This document shows positions 19,401 to 27,478 of a stretch of 41,811 nucleotides of DNA, piece by piece (position 1 is the stretch's first letter; every line of letters starts with the position of its first letter). The notes under the pieces are model-generated. The model saw only the letters and a program-made list of their open reading frames with translations, did not search any database and was not told the DNA's origin. Where the stretch lies: positions 1 to 41,811 of the forward strand of contig JABSSL010000107.1 of NCBI GenBank assembly GCA_013214355.1. Reading direction: 5' to 3'. The DNA is from Saprospiraceae bacterium (lineage in GTDB: Bacteria; Bacteroidota; Bacteroidia; Chitinophagales; Saprospiraceae). The position numbers were made by a program, and so were the translations under genes.

Positions 19401-19413
19401 AGCGTAAGCGCAT
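16411..19413 (-). CDS. T9SS-secreted beta-propeller / dockerin-like / cohesin-like protein
   Basis: 1000 aa. Signal peptide about 1-19. Residues about 20-670 carry many short propeller repeats of the two-component-regulator-propeller kind (DEDNDLYVAAEEGLFRKVNE, APNGALWTMANGEVGRLNPD, PNGEVYLATQNGLYYYEEN). Two EF-hand/dockerin-like calcium loops follow: GDTNSDGLVNTDDILSLGLA near 679 and DCDGNGLVEEIDLEVINENY near 735. A cohesin-like beta-sandwich is next (about 760-905; DLHGLRFNLHLDSR, GTIGQLELSLPNS), then a T9SS sorting domain (about 925-1000). No kinase or output domain follows the propeller, so it is not a hybrid two-component sensor; it is an exported sensor-like or adhesive protein. It shares strand with the sigma/FecR/Sus genes and may be their first gene (129-bp gap to sigma). 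Function unknown; binding to glycan or surface complexes is inferred. Confidence 0.85.
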   Translation of the reverse strand: MRLRFSLLFLCLFPIVLFGQEWYQIKTNFSGIAAAQYVPEINVLFIDQEGKEWYGSDGGLSLYHKGRWVTYTPENSSIPFQKVFGLSMDEDNDLYVAAEEGLFRKVNENWEELSWQVPFNGVNDVIAITKDSFFVASNNGFHKYVNGTWTFNTYPTLPSRYVRNIERAADSTIWATFDYAKLDGSGPFGFDGIGQYDGNEWVYNIRDPLFGVSGTIFPAALRDMAIDTSGKIWAASAKKGLLIIDLQDTSYVQIDASTAPFRNNTLLSIDIDSSNQVWIGAQTELLHYDPIIDEFEAVKTEDGPFTFTRYRQLYRAPNGALWTMANGEVGRLNPDGWEVVHSFVSDGLHGNRVWAMNCESDGNCYIGLEDRGIAITADGRWQASLLQENTFLENEARDFALGPNGEVYLATQNGLYYYEENTFVHLENIQNRLPYPIVTALEYDMERGGLWIATNGSRALGNGGSGQDAAGGLAFYRPATGGWEYFTPTYLEEFASYNMGYHIWDLELDDQGTLWVGSSAPTNPSYGILSAYDGNNWRTFDRLQNPVPANVTHLAAAPGGGVWFTGTNGGFAFTKDFVEVEVHTPNDANGNPVFGYRCIYYDEQSQSVYLGSSSPTRMLEYNGQDYNWMDFSEVPIDTFSGISAISKDEAGNLWVANNEEGIFLHNPNGVKFPNRVWPGDTNSDGLVNTDDILSLGLAIGKAGPARSSPTIFWEAQNSEDWPSFYPDGLNHKHADCDGNGLVEEIDLEVINENYDFKHPLAKGLSPGDLPDLKLVFSQDSLPAGGKVMADLVLGSTESPIADLHGLRFNLHLDSRFGVETTASLSSTSGWLLENEAPLAFLRADDAASIIAVALSRTDGQGQSGQGTIGQLELSLPNSNVKDWQLRIDEVMGITSNGFQRPIEGKQSTLVVSDQISTVSSLQPNSIRIYPSLLPLGQSKIFLDTKEIEGQLLLFGPNGSLLDRFALKNQISLDLRTAGLYFYQILDQTGQKIQVGKLLAH

Positions 19414-19439
19414 ATCAATAGTTTAGTTTATAGCAGTCA

Positions 19440-19470
19440 CAAAAGTACGGTATTTCTAAGGTGGAATCAA
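19440..19470 (-). promoter_or_regulatory. Bacteroidota -33/-7 promoter for the propeller gene
   Basis: On the minus strand TACTTTTG (19440-19447) is a perfect match to the -7 consensus TAnnTTTG. TTG (19468-19470) lies 20 bp upstream at the -33 position. The -7 box ends 26 bp before the start codon at 19413. This is the best primary sigma-type promoter in the window. Confidence 0.7.
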
Positions 19471-19721
19471 TATGAAATAGATGAGCCTAAGCGGAATTTT
19501 GGGTTTGGTGAGGGGGATGATCGGCTTGGCTAGTGTGGATGGACTTGCGAAAAGGTATGGCTCAGATTTGGCCTTTGACCTTATGAGAGGAGGTTTCGGG
19601 GATCAAAAGGAGTAGACTGGTTCGATCCTATGGATCAGCTTAGCCTTAGCGATCTAAGGTAACACGAACCAATGCTGTACTGCTGGACAATAGATAGCAG
19701 GATATAGCGATTAGCTAGAGA

Positions 19722-19757
19722 GGAAAAGGGACTAGCAATTACCCTAGACCCTTTTCC
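19722..19757 (-). terminator. Hairpin after the ABC permease gene
   Basis: GGAAAAGGG (19722-19730) pairs with CCCTTTTCC (19749-19757). After one A-A mismatch, CTAG (19732-19735) pairs with CTAG (19744-19747), giving an 8-nt loop. It begins 7 bp past the permease stop on the minus strand. No clear T-run follows, so it may stabilise the 3' end rather than act as a strict intrinsic terminator. Confidence 0.5.
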
Positions 19758-19763
19758 CATTAT

Positions 19764-22148
19764 TTACTCATAACGAAGGGCATCTACTGGATTCTGGGTA
19801 GCGGCTTTTGCCGACTGTAGACCACTCGTCAACAATGCGATAGCTAAAGTCACGCCAATAGCTACTATGAACACTACCCATTGAATATCGATACTGAAGG
19901 CAAAGTCAGCCAACCACTTTTGCATGGCCCACCAGGAAATGGGAATAGCTAAAGTAGAGGCAATCAGTAGCAAGAAAACAAACTGGCGGCTTACTAGCCA
20001 AGTAATATCTGGGATCGACGCTCCCAATACTTTTCTGATACCGATTTCTTTCGTCCTTTCAATCAGGATCAGCGCGATCAAGCCAAATAAGCCGAGGCAA
20101 GCGATTACAATGGCTAGAATTGTTGCGCCAGAAATGGCCTTCTGCCATCTAGCTTCTGTTTCGTACTGACTTTGAATATCTTCATCCAAGAAGAAAAATT
20201 CAAAAGGTTTGGAAGGAGCTGCAGCTTGCCAGGTGGTTTTCAGTTGATTAATGGTCGCATCCACCTTTTCTGGGCTGACCTTGGCTAGCATGTATTGATA
20301 GTAGGGCTCCTTAGGATATGCCCAAACCATGGGACGAATTTGACTTTTGAGATCTAAGAAGTTGTAATTTTCCAATACCCCGATTATTTCCTGATTGGCT
20401 AAGCCCTCAAATTTCTCTGGGAGTTTGTAGCCTTCTATCGATGCTATTTCGTATTTGTCTATAAAGGCTTGATTGACCAGAATGGCTTTTCCGCGATCCC
20501 CTTGTTGATCTAAAGAGAAATTGCGGCCCTCTTTGAGGTTGACGGATAAGGTGGATAAATAGTCCGGTTCCACCTCGTATTGGAAAACTATATTATTGCT
20601 ACCGTCATCCTCCCGGATAAAGATTCCTGCATTGCCACGATTAAAAGAATAGGATACCCCTGCCGCTTCTAGTACATTGGGAAAAGCCTTGATCTCTTGT
20701 TTGAATTGCTCAACAAATCTTTCCGTCTCTGCCCTTTGCTCGTAGTTGAACTGTGTGGGAATCACCACTATTTGCTCCTGGTCAAATCCTAGATGCTTGT
20801 CCTTGATATACTGTTGCTGTTGATACATAATGAAAGTACAGCTTAGTAGCCCTATGGAAAGTGCAAATTGGAAGATTAAACTTCCTTTGGTCACCCAATT
20901 GTTTCCACCTGCCTTGAATCCGCTTTTGAAAGTCTGAACGGTTCTTAATTTGGAGAATAGTAGAGCTGGATAAGCCCCCGCCAACAAGCCCGTGAGCATA
21001 GAAATACCGAGAAGTGGCAATAGTACTTGCCCTTGTGTCCATTGAATTTCCAGCGGAAATCCAGTTACTTGTGCAACAAAGGGCAGTGCCAAGTCAAGCA
21101 GGACGATCCCAATACCAAGAGAGATAACACTCAAGAGTACAGCTTCACTTAGAAATTGGCCAATCAGTTGTCTTCGATCAGCACCCAAGACTCTTCGAAC
21201 ACCAACTTCCAATAGTCTTTTAGACCCTTGAGCATTTGCTAGGTTCATGAAATTGAAGCAAGCAACAATCAGAATTAATATAGCTATGATGCCCATTATT
21301 TTGACATAGGACAGGTCAGCTGGTTCTTTTAAACCATTGGCCGTATGTCCATCGTATAGGTGATAAAGGTGTAGGGCATGCATATTGAAAGCATAGGAAA
21401 ATTCCGCTTCTTCGGAGATCTTACTTTTCACGAAAGTCGGTAATTTCTCTTCGAAGGCCGGTATATCTTCGGGTTGACGGAGACGAATAAAGTTTGTCAA
21501 AGGGAATTCATCGTATGCGCTCAGCAATATCTCGGGCTCGTTACGGTATAAAGCTTCAAGGGGAAGTAGAATATTGAAATCTATACTGGTGTTTTGAGGA
21601 GGGGTAGCTGCTACGCCAGTGACGGTGGTGGTGTACTCTTCTCCTCTTAATTGCAGTCTAAGGGTTTGTCCGATGGGGTTGGTACGCCCGAAATACTTTT
21701 TGGCCATGCGTTCAGTGAGCACGATGCCATCCGGATTACTTAGAACTTGCTCAGGCTGTCCTTGAGCCAGCGAAAAGTTGAAGAAGTCAAAGAAGTTATC
21801 ATCCACAAATAGGCTCTTCTCTTTGAAGAATTCATTTCCAGACTGGATCAAGATCTCTCCTTCCTCCAACCTCAGCCCTTCCGTCACTTCTGGGAATTCA
21901 TTTTTTATATCCATTGCCAAGGGGCCAGGGGTGCCTGATAAATTGAAATTTTCATTGATGGTGGTAGAAAGCCAGTAGATCTGATCGTACTCCTCATGAA
22001 ATTTGTCGTAGGAGAGCTCGTGTTGTACAAAAAGATACCCCAGACTAGCACAGGCAATCCCAATGGATAAGCCAATGATATTGATGCTGGAGGTGAGTCG
22101 TTGCTTGGCAAAGGAACGAATGGCAATCTTTAGGTAATTCTTGAACAT
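19764..22148 (-). CDS. MacB/FtsX-type ABC transporter permease
   Basis: Inner-membrane permease of the MacB class, which in Bacteroidota usually works as a mechanotransmission export or stress-response system. The ATG at 22148 was chosen over 22181 because MFKNYLKIAIRSFAKQRLTS is the family's typical N-terminus; the product is 794 aa. Seen: TM1 with NIIGLSIGIACASLGYLFV, the periplasmic MacB core (ELSYDKFHEEYDQIYW...), an FtsX domain with FMNLANAQGSKRLLEVGVRRVLGA, a second MacB core, and a C-terminal FtsX domain with ALILIERTKEIGIRKVLGAS and three TM helices, ending NPVDALRYE. This duplicated layout and length are standard. No ATPase or membrane-fusion partner is adjacent. The upstream region carries a sigma-54 type promoter and an inverted repeat that could bind an NtrC-family activator. 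Confidence 0.93.
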   Translation of the reverse strand: MFKNYLKIAIRSFAKQRLTSSINIIGLSIGIACASLGYLFVQHELSYDKFHEEYDQIYWLSTTINENFNLSGTPGPLAMDIKNEFPEVTEGLRLEEGEILIQSGNEFFKEKSLFVDDNFFDFFNFSLAQGQPEQVLSNPDGIVLTERMAKKYFGRTNPIGQTLRLQLRGEEYTTTVTGVAATPPQNTSIDFNILLPLEALYRNEPEILLSAYDEFPLTNFIRLRQPEDIPAFEEKLPTFVKSKISEEAEFSYAFNMHALHLYHLYDGHTANGLKEPADLSYVKIMGIIAILILIVACFNFMNLANAQGSKRLLEVGVRRVLGADRRQLIGQFLSEAVLLSVISLGIGIVLLDLALPFVAQVTGFPLEIQWTQGQVLLPLLGISMLTGLLAGAYPALLFSKLRTVQTFKSGFKAGGNNWVTKGSLIFQFALSIGLLSCTFIMYQQQQYIKDKHLGFDQEQIVVIPTQFNYEQRAETERFVEQFKQEIKAFPNVLEAAGVSYSFNRGNAGIFIREDDGSNNIVFQYEVEPDYLSTLSVNLKEGRNFSLDQQGDRGKAILVNQAFIDKYEIASIEGYKLPEKFEGLANQEIIGVLENYNFLDLKSQIRPMVWAYPKEPYYQYMLAKVSPEKVDATINQLKTTWQAAAPSKPFEFFFLDEDIQSQYETEARWQKAISGATILAIVIACLGLFGLIALILIERTKEIGIRKVLGASIPDITWLVSRQFVFLLLIASTLAIPISWWAMQKWLADFAFSIDIQWVVFIVAIGVTLAIALLTSGLQSAKAATQNPVDALRYE

Positions 22149-22222
22149 GGTCTTCGTGTTTAATACAAAAAGAAGAAGCATATGGCTGTTTCCAACCAGA
22201 ATAATAACGGTTTAGCTGGCTT

Positions 22223-22238
22223 CTCCTTTTAAAAGGAG
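22223..22238. promoter_or_regulatory. 16-bp perfect palindrome near the permease transcription start
   Basis: CTCCTTTTAAAAGGAG is a perfect 16-bp palindrome. It adjoins the -12 element of the proposed sigma-54 promoter and spans the expected start site (about 22228). It could be an operator or a 5'-end hairpin. Confidence 0.4.
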
Positions 22239-22254
22239 TGCAAATCCTATGCCT
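22239..22254 (-). promoter_or_regulatory. Sigma-54 (-24/-12) promoter for the ABC permease
   Basis: On the minus strand AGGCATAGGATTTGCA matches the RpoN consensus TGGCAC-N5-TTGCA. The invariant GG and GC are present and separated by exactly 10 bp. The expected start is near 22228, giving an 80-nt leader to the ATG at 22148. Sigma-54 control would require an NtrC-type activator, not encoded in this window. Confidence 0.62.
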
Positions 22255-22329
22255 TAGTTGTAAGGGGTTGACTATTAATCTGGTGTATTCAAGTCATAAG
22301 GTGTAACCTGTTCAAGAATGTACAAAAAG

Positions 22330-22345
22330 TGTTCGGAAACGAACA
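22330..22345. promoter_or_regulatory. Inverted repeat, candidate activator (UAS) site
   Basis: TGTTCG-GAAA-CGAACA: 6-bp perfect arms with a 4-bp centre, about 75 bp upstream of the -24 element of the sigma-54 promoter. Spacing and symmetry are right for an enhancer-binding protein site. Identity is inferred from position. Confidence 0.45.
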
Positions 22346-22650
22346 GCAGGATTGTCAACAATTCTTTGCTCAAGAACTGCTCACTGGAGCAGGTGTATTT
22401 CGTGCGATTTCAGGCTGCTCCCATCGGAACTTGGTCCGGGTATCTGATAATCGAATGTGGCAACAAGCTAGAGAAAACTGTTTCATAGCAGCATTTTGTG
22501 TCATTTGTACCCGTCCAAAAGAGGGAAATTAGAGAACTTTTTCCACCGCTCCTTGTTACCGGATTTTGACTTACTTTTGACTGGGCAAGCCCACAAAAGT
22601 TTGTATTTTCGCACATCTTTTACCTAACCAACATAGAAGGGACTTTAGAC

Positions 22651-25530
22651 ATGAATAAAACCTTTGTTTCCGATCAGTTTTCTAATCGACATATAGGGCC
22701 TAATGCAAGCGAAGTCGAAGAGATGTTAGCGGCTATCAATGTATCCTCGCTTTCTCAATTGATAGACGAAACCGTACCCGCTGAAATTCGCATGACTGCG
22801 CCTCTAGATTTACCGGAAGCCTTGAGTGAATATGAATATTTGAGTGAACTGGCTGAAACGGCCAATAAGAACCGGCTTTTCAAATCTTATATTGGATTAG
22901 GATATTATAACACGATTACTCCTAGCGTAATCTTACGCAATATCTTTCAAAATCCAGGTTGGTATACCCAGTACACGCCTTACCAGGCAGAAATCGCACA
23001 GGGTCGCCTAGAAGCTTTGCTCAACTTCCAAACGATGGTGAGTGATTTGACGGGCTTACCTATTGCGAATGCTTCCTTGCTCGATGAAGGAACGGCAGCC
23101 GCAGAAGCCATGGCCATGTTCTACAGTTTGAAGAACAAGCGCAACAAGGGCGAGGCCATCAATGAATTTTTGGTAGATGAAAATGTCTTTCCTCAAACGC
23201 TATCGATCCTCCAGACGCGTGCAGAGCCGCTGGGAATCGTAATCAAGCAGAGTAGCTGGAAATCTTTTGATATCAATGATAAAACCTTTGGTATTCTACT
23301 TCAATATCCTGCTGGGGATGGAGCAGTTGAAGATTATCGTGTACTAGTGGAGTCAGCTAAGGACCATGGTATTTACACCACGGTGGCAGCTGATCTGATG
23401 GCCCTAGCGCTGTTGATGCCTCCGGGTGAATGGGGGGCGGATGCCGTTGTTGGTAATACCCAGCGTTTTGGCGTGCCGATGGGATACGGTGGACCACATG
23501 CGGCTTATTTTGCTACGAAAGAGGACTTCAAGCGCTTGATTCCTGGCCGAATCATTGGCGTATCAGTGGATAGCCAAGGCAAACCCGCCTTGCGTATGGC
23601 TTTGCAGACACGTGAGCAGCATATCAGGCGCGAAAAAGCTACTTCCAATATTTGTACGGCTCAGGCATTGCTCGCTATCATGTCTGGCATGTACGCTGTT
23701 TATCACGGCCCGGCCGGGATTAGAGGGATTGCACAGGGGATTCACACCCGCACGGCAGCGCTGGCGAAGGCCTTGGGGCAGATGGGACTCAATCTAAAAT
23801 CTTCCCACTACTTTGATACGGTATCCATCTCCGTTTCTGAAGAGCAATCTACCAACTTGCGAAAGATCGCAGAGGCGAATGAAATAAACTTCTACTATAC
23901 CGAAGCAGAAGTGCGTATAAGCACGGATGAAACCACCTCAGCGAAAGATTTGGTGGCCATTGTGTCTGTTTTTGCTGAAGCCTTTGGGAAAGAAGCAGTG
24001 GAGATTGAATTGGATTACAGCAGTGCTGATTTTCCGGTAAATTTAAGTCGAGCGTCTGGCTATTTGGAGCATCCAATTTTTAATACCTATCATACGGAGA
24101 CTAAGATGATGCGCTATATCAAGCGCCTAGAGAATAGGGATTTGTCTTTGATGCATTCCATGATTCCTCTGGGTTCTTGTACGATGAAACTGAATGCCGC
24201 CTCTGAGTTGATGCCGGTGAGCTGGCCCGCTTTTGCCAATTTGCACCCATTTGTACCGATGGATCAAGCTGCTGGGTATAAACAGATCTTTGAGGAATTG
24301 GAAGCGTATCTGAGTGAAATTACGGGCTTCGCGGCTTGCTCGCTACAACCCAACTCTGGAGCTCAGGGCGAGTTTGCAGGTCTGTTGACGATTAGAGCCT
24401 ACCATCAGTCCCGGGGAGATGTACATCGCAATATTGCACTGATTCCATCTTCGGCCCATGGGACTAATCCCGCTAGTGCAGTGATGGCAGGTATGAAGGT
24501 AGTCGTAGTGGCCTGTGATGAGAAAGGAAACATTGACGTAGCAGACCTAAAGGCCAAGGCTGAAGAACATCAGGAGAATCTAGCGGCATTGATGGTTACA
24601 TATCCTTCTACGCACGGGGTTTTTGAAACTGCCATCAAGGAGATCTGTGATATTATCCACGATAATGGTGGAAAGGTATACATGGACGGGGCGAATATGA
24701 ATGCTCAAGTAGGCTTGACTAGCCCCGGTAATATTCACGCCGATGTCTGTCACCTCAATCTACATAAAACCTTTGCGATTCCTCACGGGGGAGGTGGACC
24801 TGGCATGGGCCCCATCTGCGTGAACGAAAGCTTGAAGCCTTTTTTACCTAAACATCCATTGGTGGAGACGGGTGGTGATCAAGGTGTACATGCGGTAGCT
24901 GCTGCCCCTTGGGGAAGTGCCAGTATCCTGTTGATCTCTTATGGTTACATCAAGATGCTGGGAAGAGTTGGCGTGAAGGATGCCACGGAGTATGCGATTT
25001 TGAATGCCAACTACATCAAAGAAAGATTGGATGGTGCTTATGAGATCCTTTATTTGGGTGAAAAAGGCCGCACTGCGCATGAGTTGATTGTTGATCTACG
25101 TCCTTTCAAGGCTGTCGCCAGTGCCGAGGACGTGGCTAAGCGCCTTATTGACTATGGCTTCCATGCTCCAACTTTATCTTTCCCGGTGGCTGGAACGATC
25201 ATGATCGAGCCCACAGAAAGTGAAAGCAAGGACGAACTAGATCGCTTCTGCGATGCCCTTTTACGCATCCGGGAGGAGATTGATGAGATTGCGACGGGCA
25301 AGGCTGATCCAAAGGATAATGTGTTACAAAACGCTCCACATACCATGGCCCAGCTGACAGCGGACGAATGGGCATTTTCCTATTCCAGAGAGAAAGCGGC
25401 TTTCCCCTTGTCGTATTTGCATGAAGGGTACAAATTCTGGCCTGCTGTAGGGCGAGTCAATAATGCGGCGGGCGATCGCAATTTGATCTGTACTTGTCCT
25501 CCGATGGAGTCTTACATGGAGGTGAAGTAG
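22651..25530 (+). CDS. gcvP: Glycine dehydrogenase (decarboxylating), P-protein
   Basis: PLP enzyme of the glycine cleavage system: decarboxylates glycine and passes the aminomethyl group to lipoyl H-protein. The single long chain (959 aa) is the homodimeric type, with N- and C-terminal halves of the same fold. Seen: N-terminal [17 protein letters not shown] and [19 protein letters not shown]; glycine-rich [56 protein letters not shown]; and the PLP site in [20 protein letters not shown] with Lys706 as the Schiff-base lysine. C-terminus [10 protein letters not shown] is the family ending. Start ATG 22651 gives the canonical N-terminus. The gene is monocistronic here; gcvT and gcvH are not adjacent. 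It is housekeeping and divergent from the ABC permease. Confidence 0.98.
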   Translation: MNKTFVSDQFSNRHIGPNASEVEEMLAAINVSSLSQLIDETVPAEIRMTAPLDLPEALSEYEYLSELAETANKNRLFKSYIGLGYYNTITPSVILRNIFQNPGWYTQYTPYQAEIAQGRLEALLNFQTMVSDLTGLPIANASLLDEGTAAAEAMAMFYSLKNKRNKGEAINEFLVDENVFPQTLSILQTRAEPLGIVIKQSSWKSFDINDKTFGILLQYPAGDGAVEDYRVLVESAKDHGIYTTVAADLMALALLMPPGEWGADAVVGNTQRFGVPMGYGGPHAAYFATKEDFKRLIPGRIIGVSVDSQGKPALRMALQTREQHIRREKATSNICTAQALLAIMSGMYAVYHGPAGIRGIAQGIHTRTAALAKALGQMGLNLKSSHYFDTVSISVSEEQSTNLRKIAEANEINFYYTEAEVRISTDETTSAKDLVAIVSVFAEAFGKEAVEIELDYSSADFPVNLSRASGYLEHPIFNTYHTETKMMRYIKRLENRDLSLMHSMIPLGSCTMKLNAASELMPVSWPAFANLHPFVPMDQAAGYKQIFEELEAYLSEITGFAACSLQPNSGAQGEFAGLLTIRAYHQSRGDVHRNIALIPSSAHGTNPASAVMAGMKVVVVACDEKGNIDVADLKAKAEEHQENLAALMVTYPSTHGVFETAIKEICDIIHDNGGKVYMDGANMNAQVGLTSPGNIHADVCHLNLHKTFAIPHGGGGPGMGPICVNESLKPFLPKHPLVETGGDQGVHAVAAAPWGSASILLISYGYIKMLGRVGVKDATEYAILNANYIKERLDGAYEILYLGEKGRTAHELIVDLRPFKAVASAEDVAKRLIDYGFHAPTLSFPVAGTIMIEPTESESKDELDRFCDALLRIREEIDEIATGKADPKDNVLQNAPHTMAQLTADEWAFSYSREKAAFPLSYLHEGYKFWPAVGRVNNAAGDRNLICTCPPMESYMEVK

Positions 25531-25687
25531 AATAAGCTATACCTTTGAATCATGGTGGGGTGGTTCACGTATAAGAATCATTCTGCCATGAGCGGTTCCT
25601 GAAGCAGGGGGCCTCTAAATAATGGACATAATTATTCCTGGCATGGGCGGAACACCTATGCAGACGATCGCTATAACTTAAGTTCGA

Positions 25688-25996
25688 CTAGGAGTTGATC
25701 AGGACTATTGTTCCCGTGATGGAGAGTTCTCCAGAAGAACTCAGCGAAGCCGCAGCATCTGCCCCTAAGTTCAATTCAGTATCGGCAGTACAACTGATGT
25801 TCATGCCTGAAAGAGATATGGATCCTCCATCAGCAGTGGCTGTAATACCAAAGGGCCCATCCATATTAATGGATTCCGAGGCATTGATCTGAATACTTGA
25901 TGCGCTTGTAATTTCGATACCACCTGGAGATAACTTGATGGAGTTTTCATTTTGGTCAGAAATGGTAATTCCCTGATCCTCATCACTGAAGATCAT
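25688..25996 (-). pseudogene. Detached C-terminal beta-helix spike of VgrG
   Basis: 102-aa reading frame starting with the ATG directly after the VgrG stop (TAAATG) and in the same frame. The sequence is a repetitive, Ile/Ser/Gly-rich beta-helix: ITISDQNENSIKLSPGGIEI, TSASSIQINASESINMDG, GSISLSGMNISCTADTELNL, LSSSGELSITGTIVLINS. This is what follows the OB-fold in full-length contractile-injection VgrG proteins (gp5-like needle). Joined, 493 + 102 residues give about 595 aa, the usual length. One base change (AAA to TAA) explains the break. Alternatives: a sequencing error, stop-codon readthrough, or translational coupling that makes the tip a separate subunit. It has no recognisable start context of its own. 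Confidence 0.8.
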
Positions 25997-27478
25997 TTAA
26001 TTATTACCAGGCGTGGTGATTGATATAACTTTCTTTTCCTCATCAAAGGTGATTTTCATTTTAGATTTTGTGACGAGGGCTTTCATACTATTATTCTCAT
26101 CTGGAGTCTCAGGAGCCGTTCGTGAGCTGCTATACATAGAGCCCAGGATTACGGGGTAACGAGGATCGTCGTTAAAAAAACCAACCACCACCTCATCATC
26201 TACTTCAGGATAGAAGAATGCCCCAGATTCTGCCGTTGCATAGAAAGTGGCTAACCTAGCCCATACGCCTTCGTCACCTGATTGAATTAAAGGTAGTGTA
26301 ACCAACACTCTAAATTCACCATCTGGATCTTCGTAGATCTGCTTTACCTTTCCTACTTGTAGTCCCTGTACGCCGGGCAGTAAGCCAGCTGCTATCGGGG
26401 CTTCCGTACGAACTTTAGCTGTGAACCAATCGATAGATAGACCAATCATAGCCGTTGTTACCCAATTGCCATTGCTAATATCGTGTGTAATGCCAGATAC
26501 AAAGGCGGTTCCGCTGAAGCGTTTACCCACTCCTTTCAATTCAATTCTCTTACCTGGCAAGATGGCAGCATTACCCTGAAATTTCACCATCCCTTTGATC
26601 TTGGCGTACTTGGACTTAATGCTTTGAGCTTCGGCCCAGGTAGTAAGCATGTCTGATTCCAAGAAGCCAGCACTTTGTAGGGTGTAGTTATCTAGTCCGA
26701 TTACCTCTGATAAGATATCACCACTGATATTTCCCAGGTCCAAATTGGAAAGTGAAGACTCTCCTGTACTAATCTCTTGGCTTTTGTAGTCCCAAGCATT
26801 GGATTTTACCGTCTTTAGTTGACTTTCAGCATTCATAGCGGCTTGGAATTCAAAGATATCATAGCCATAGGTAAGCGTTAAAGCTATATCGGTTTCCTCA
26901 TCGGGGTTCTTTACTGAAACTTTGCCGTCATTGGCAGTCACGGTCATCCCATTGATCTCTGCTCTTGATAATAAAAAATCCCAGTCAGTAGCATAATATT
27001 GGATCACTTCCTTTAGTTGATTGGAAGTCGAACTGACATCTGCTGAAAGTCCATGATTACCAATCAATTTGGACATGATATCGCTATCTGTTGTCTCTGT
27101 GAAGTAGGCATTGTTGCGGCCAATAGTCATCTTGGCTGACTTGTCTTTGCAAGTAACCAATAAGATTGGACCTGATTGTCTTCTGATCTGGATAGCTTGT
27201 TCTAGGACGATGCCCTTGAAAATAGTCTGGGTATCGTTTTCATAACCCGCAGCGACTTCAATTTCGTTTCCAGGGGTGAAAGTGTCAGAGTCACTAATCG
27301 GAAATTCCTCAGTCGCTGGGTTGCCATCTACAAGTTCCAATTCACAATAGGGAATCTGGTTCACATTGTTTTGAATATTGACAGATAACACCTGGTAGGT
27401 GTCCTTGATTGGTTTACCATTGGATTTTACTATCAAACTAACAAGATCAGCATTGGGAACCACTGGTGAATCAGCCAT
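25997..27478 (-). CDS. VgrG-type spike protein, body (gp27/gp5-like), tail separated by in-frame stop
   Basis: Spike of a contractile injection system (type VI secretion or extracellular injection type). Residues about 1-340 match the gp27-like hub (SLIVKSNGKPIKDTYQVLSV, VEVAAGYEN-like IEVAAGYENDTQTIFKGIV, YYATDWDFLLSRAEINGM, GITHDISNGNWVTTAMIGLS); about 365-460 is the gp5 OB-fold (LQVGKVKQIYEDPDGEFRVL, GVWARLATFYATAESGAFFY, PEVDDEVVVGFFNDDPRYPV, ILGSMYSS). The frame ends KKVISITTPGNN then TAA, exactly where the trimeric beta-helix needle should begin; that needle continues in frame as the next feature. No tube, sheath, baseplate, PAAR or ATPase gene is nearby, so this is an orphan vgrG. Upstream, a 14-bp inverted repeat lies at 27543-27605. 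Confidence 0.9.
   Translation of the reverse strand: MADSPVVPNADLVSLIVKSNGKPIKDTYQVLSVNIQNNVNQIPYCELELVDGNPATEEFPISDSDTFTPGNEIEVAAGYENDTQTIFKGIVLEQAIQIRRQSGPILLVTCKDKSAKMTIGRNNAYFTETTDSDIMSKLIGNHGLSADVSSTSNQLKEVIQYYATDWDFLLSRAEINGMTVTANDGKVSVKNPDEETDIALTLTYGYDIFEFQAAMNAESQLKTVKSNAWDYKSQEISTGESSLSNLDLGNISGDILSEVIGLDNYTLQSAGFLESDMLTTWAEAQSIKSKYAKIKGMVKFQGNAAILPGKRIELKGVGKRFSGTAFVSGITHDISNGNWVTTAMIGLSIDWFTAKVRTEAPIAAGLLPGVQGLQVGKVKQIYEDPDGEFRVLVTLPLIQSGDEGVWARLATFYATAESGAFFYPEVDDEVVVGFFNDDPRYPVILGSMYSSSRTAPETPDENNSMKALVTKSKMKITFDEEKKVISITTPGNN

Larger units (their letters stand above)
19414..19763. other. 350-bp intergenic region
   Basis: No coding sequence is supported here. Besides the promoter at 19440-19470 and a hairpin at 19722-19757, it contains two short perfect inverted repeats: GATCC-TAT-GGATC at 19624-19636 and CCTTAG-CGAT-CTAAGG at 19644-19659. 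Their function is unknown. Confidence 0.6.
22149..22650. other. 502-bp divergent intergenic region
   Basis: Gene-free region between the permease and gcvP. It holds the sigma-54 promoter, palindrome and candidate activator site (listed separately). On the plus strand a weak -33/-7 pair (TTTG 22576-22579; TATTTTCG 22604-22611, 24-bp spacing) might serve gcvP. No glycine-riboswitch pattern was recognised. A short frame at 22329-22532 has no protein-like features. Confidence 0.5.

Noticed and set aside
16411-19413. Hybrid two-component sensor kinase
   Set aside because: The propeller repeats are similar to those of hybrid sensors, but there is no membrane helix, kinase, receiver or DNA-binding domain; a T9SS tail follows instead.
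22329-22532. 67-codon frame in the permease-gcvP gap
   Set aside because: It overlaps the proposed activator site, has no initiation signal or family resemblance, and an opposite-strand frame of similar length exists.
22149-22650. Glycine riboswitch upstream of gcvP
   Set aside because: Expected for some gcv genes, but no tandem aptamer pattern could be recognised.
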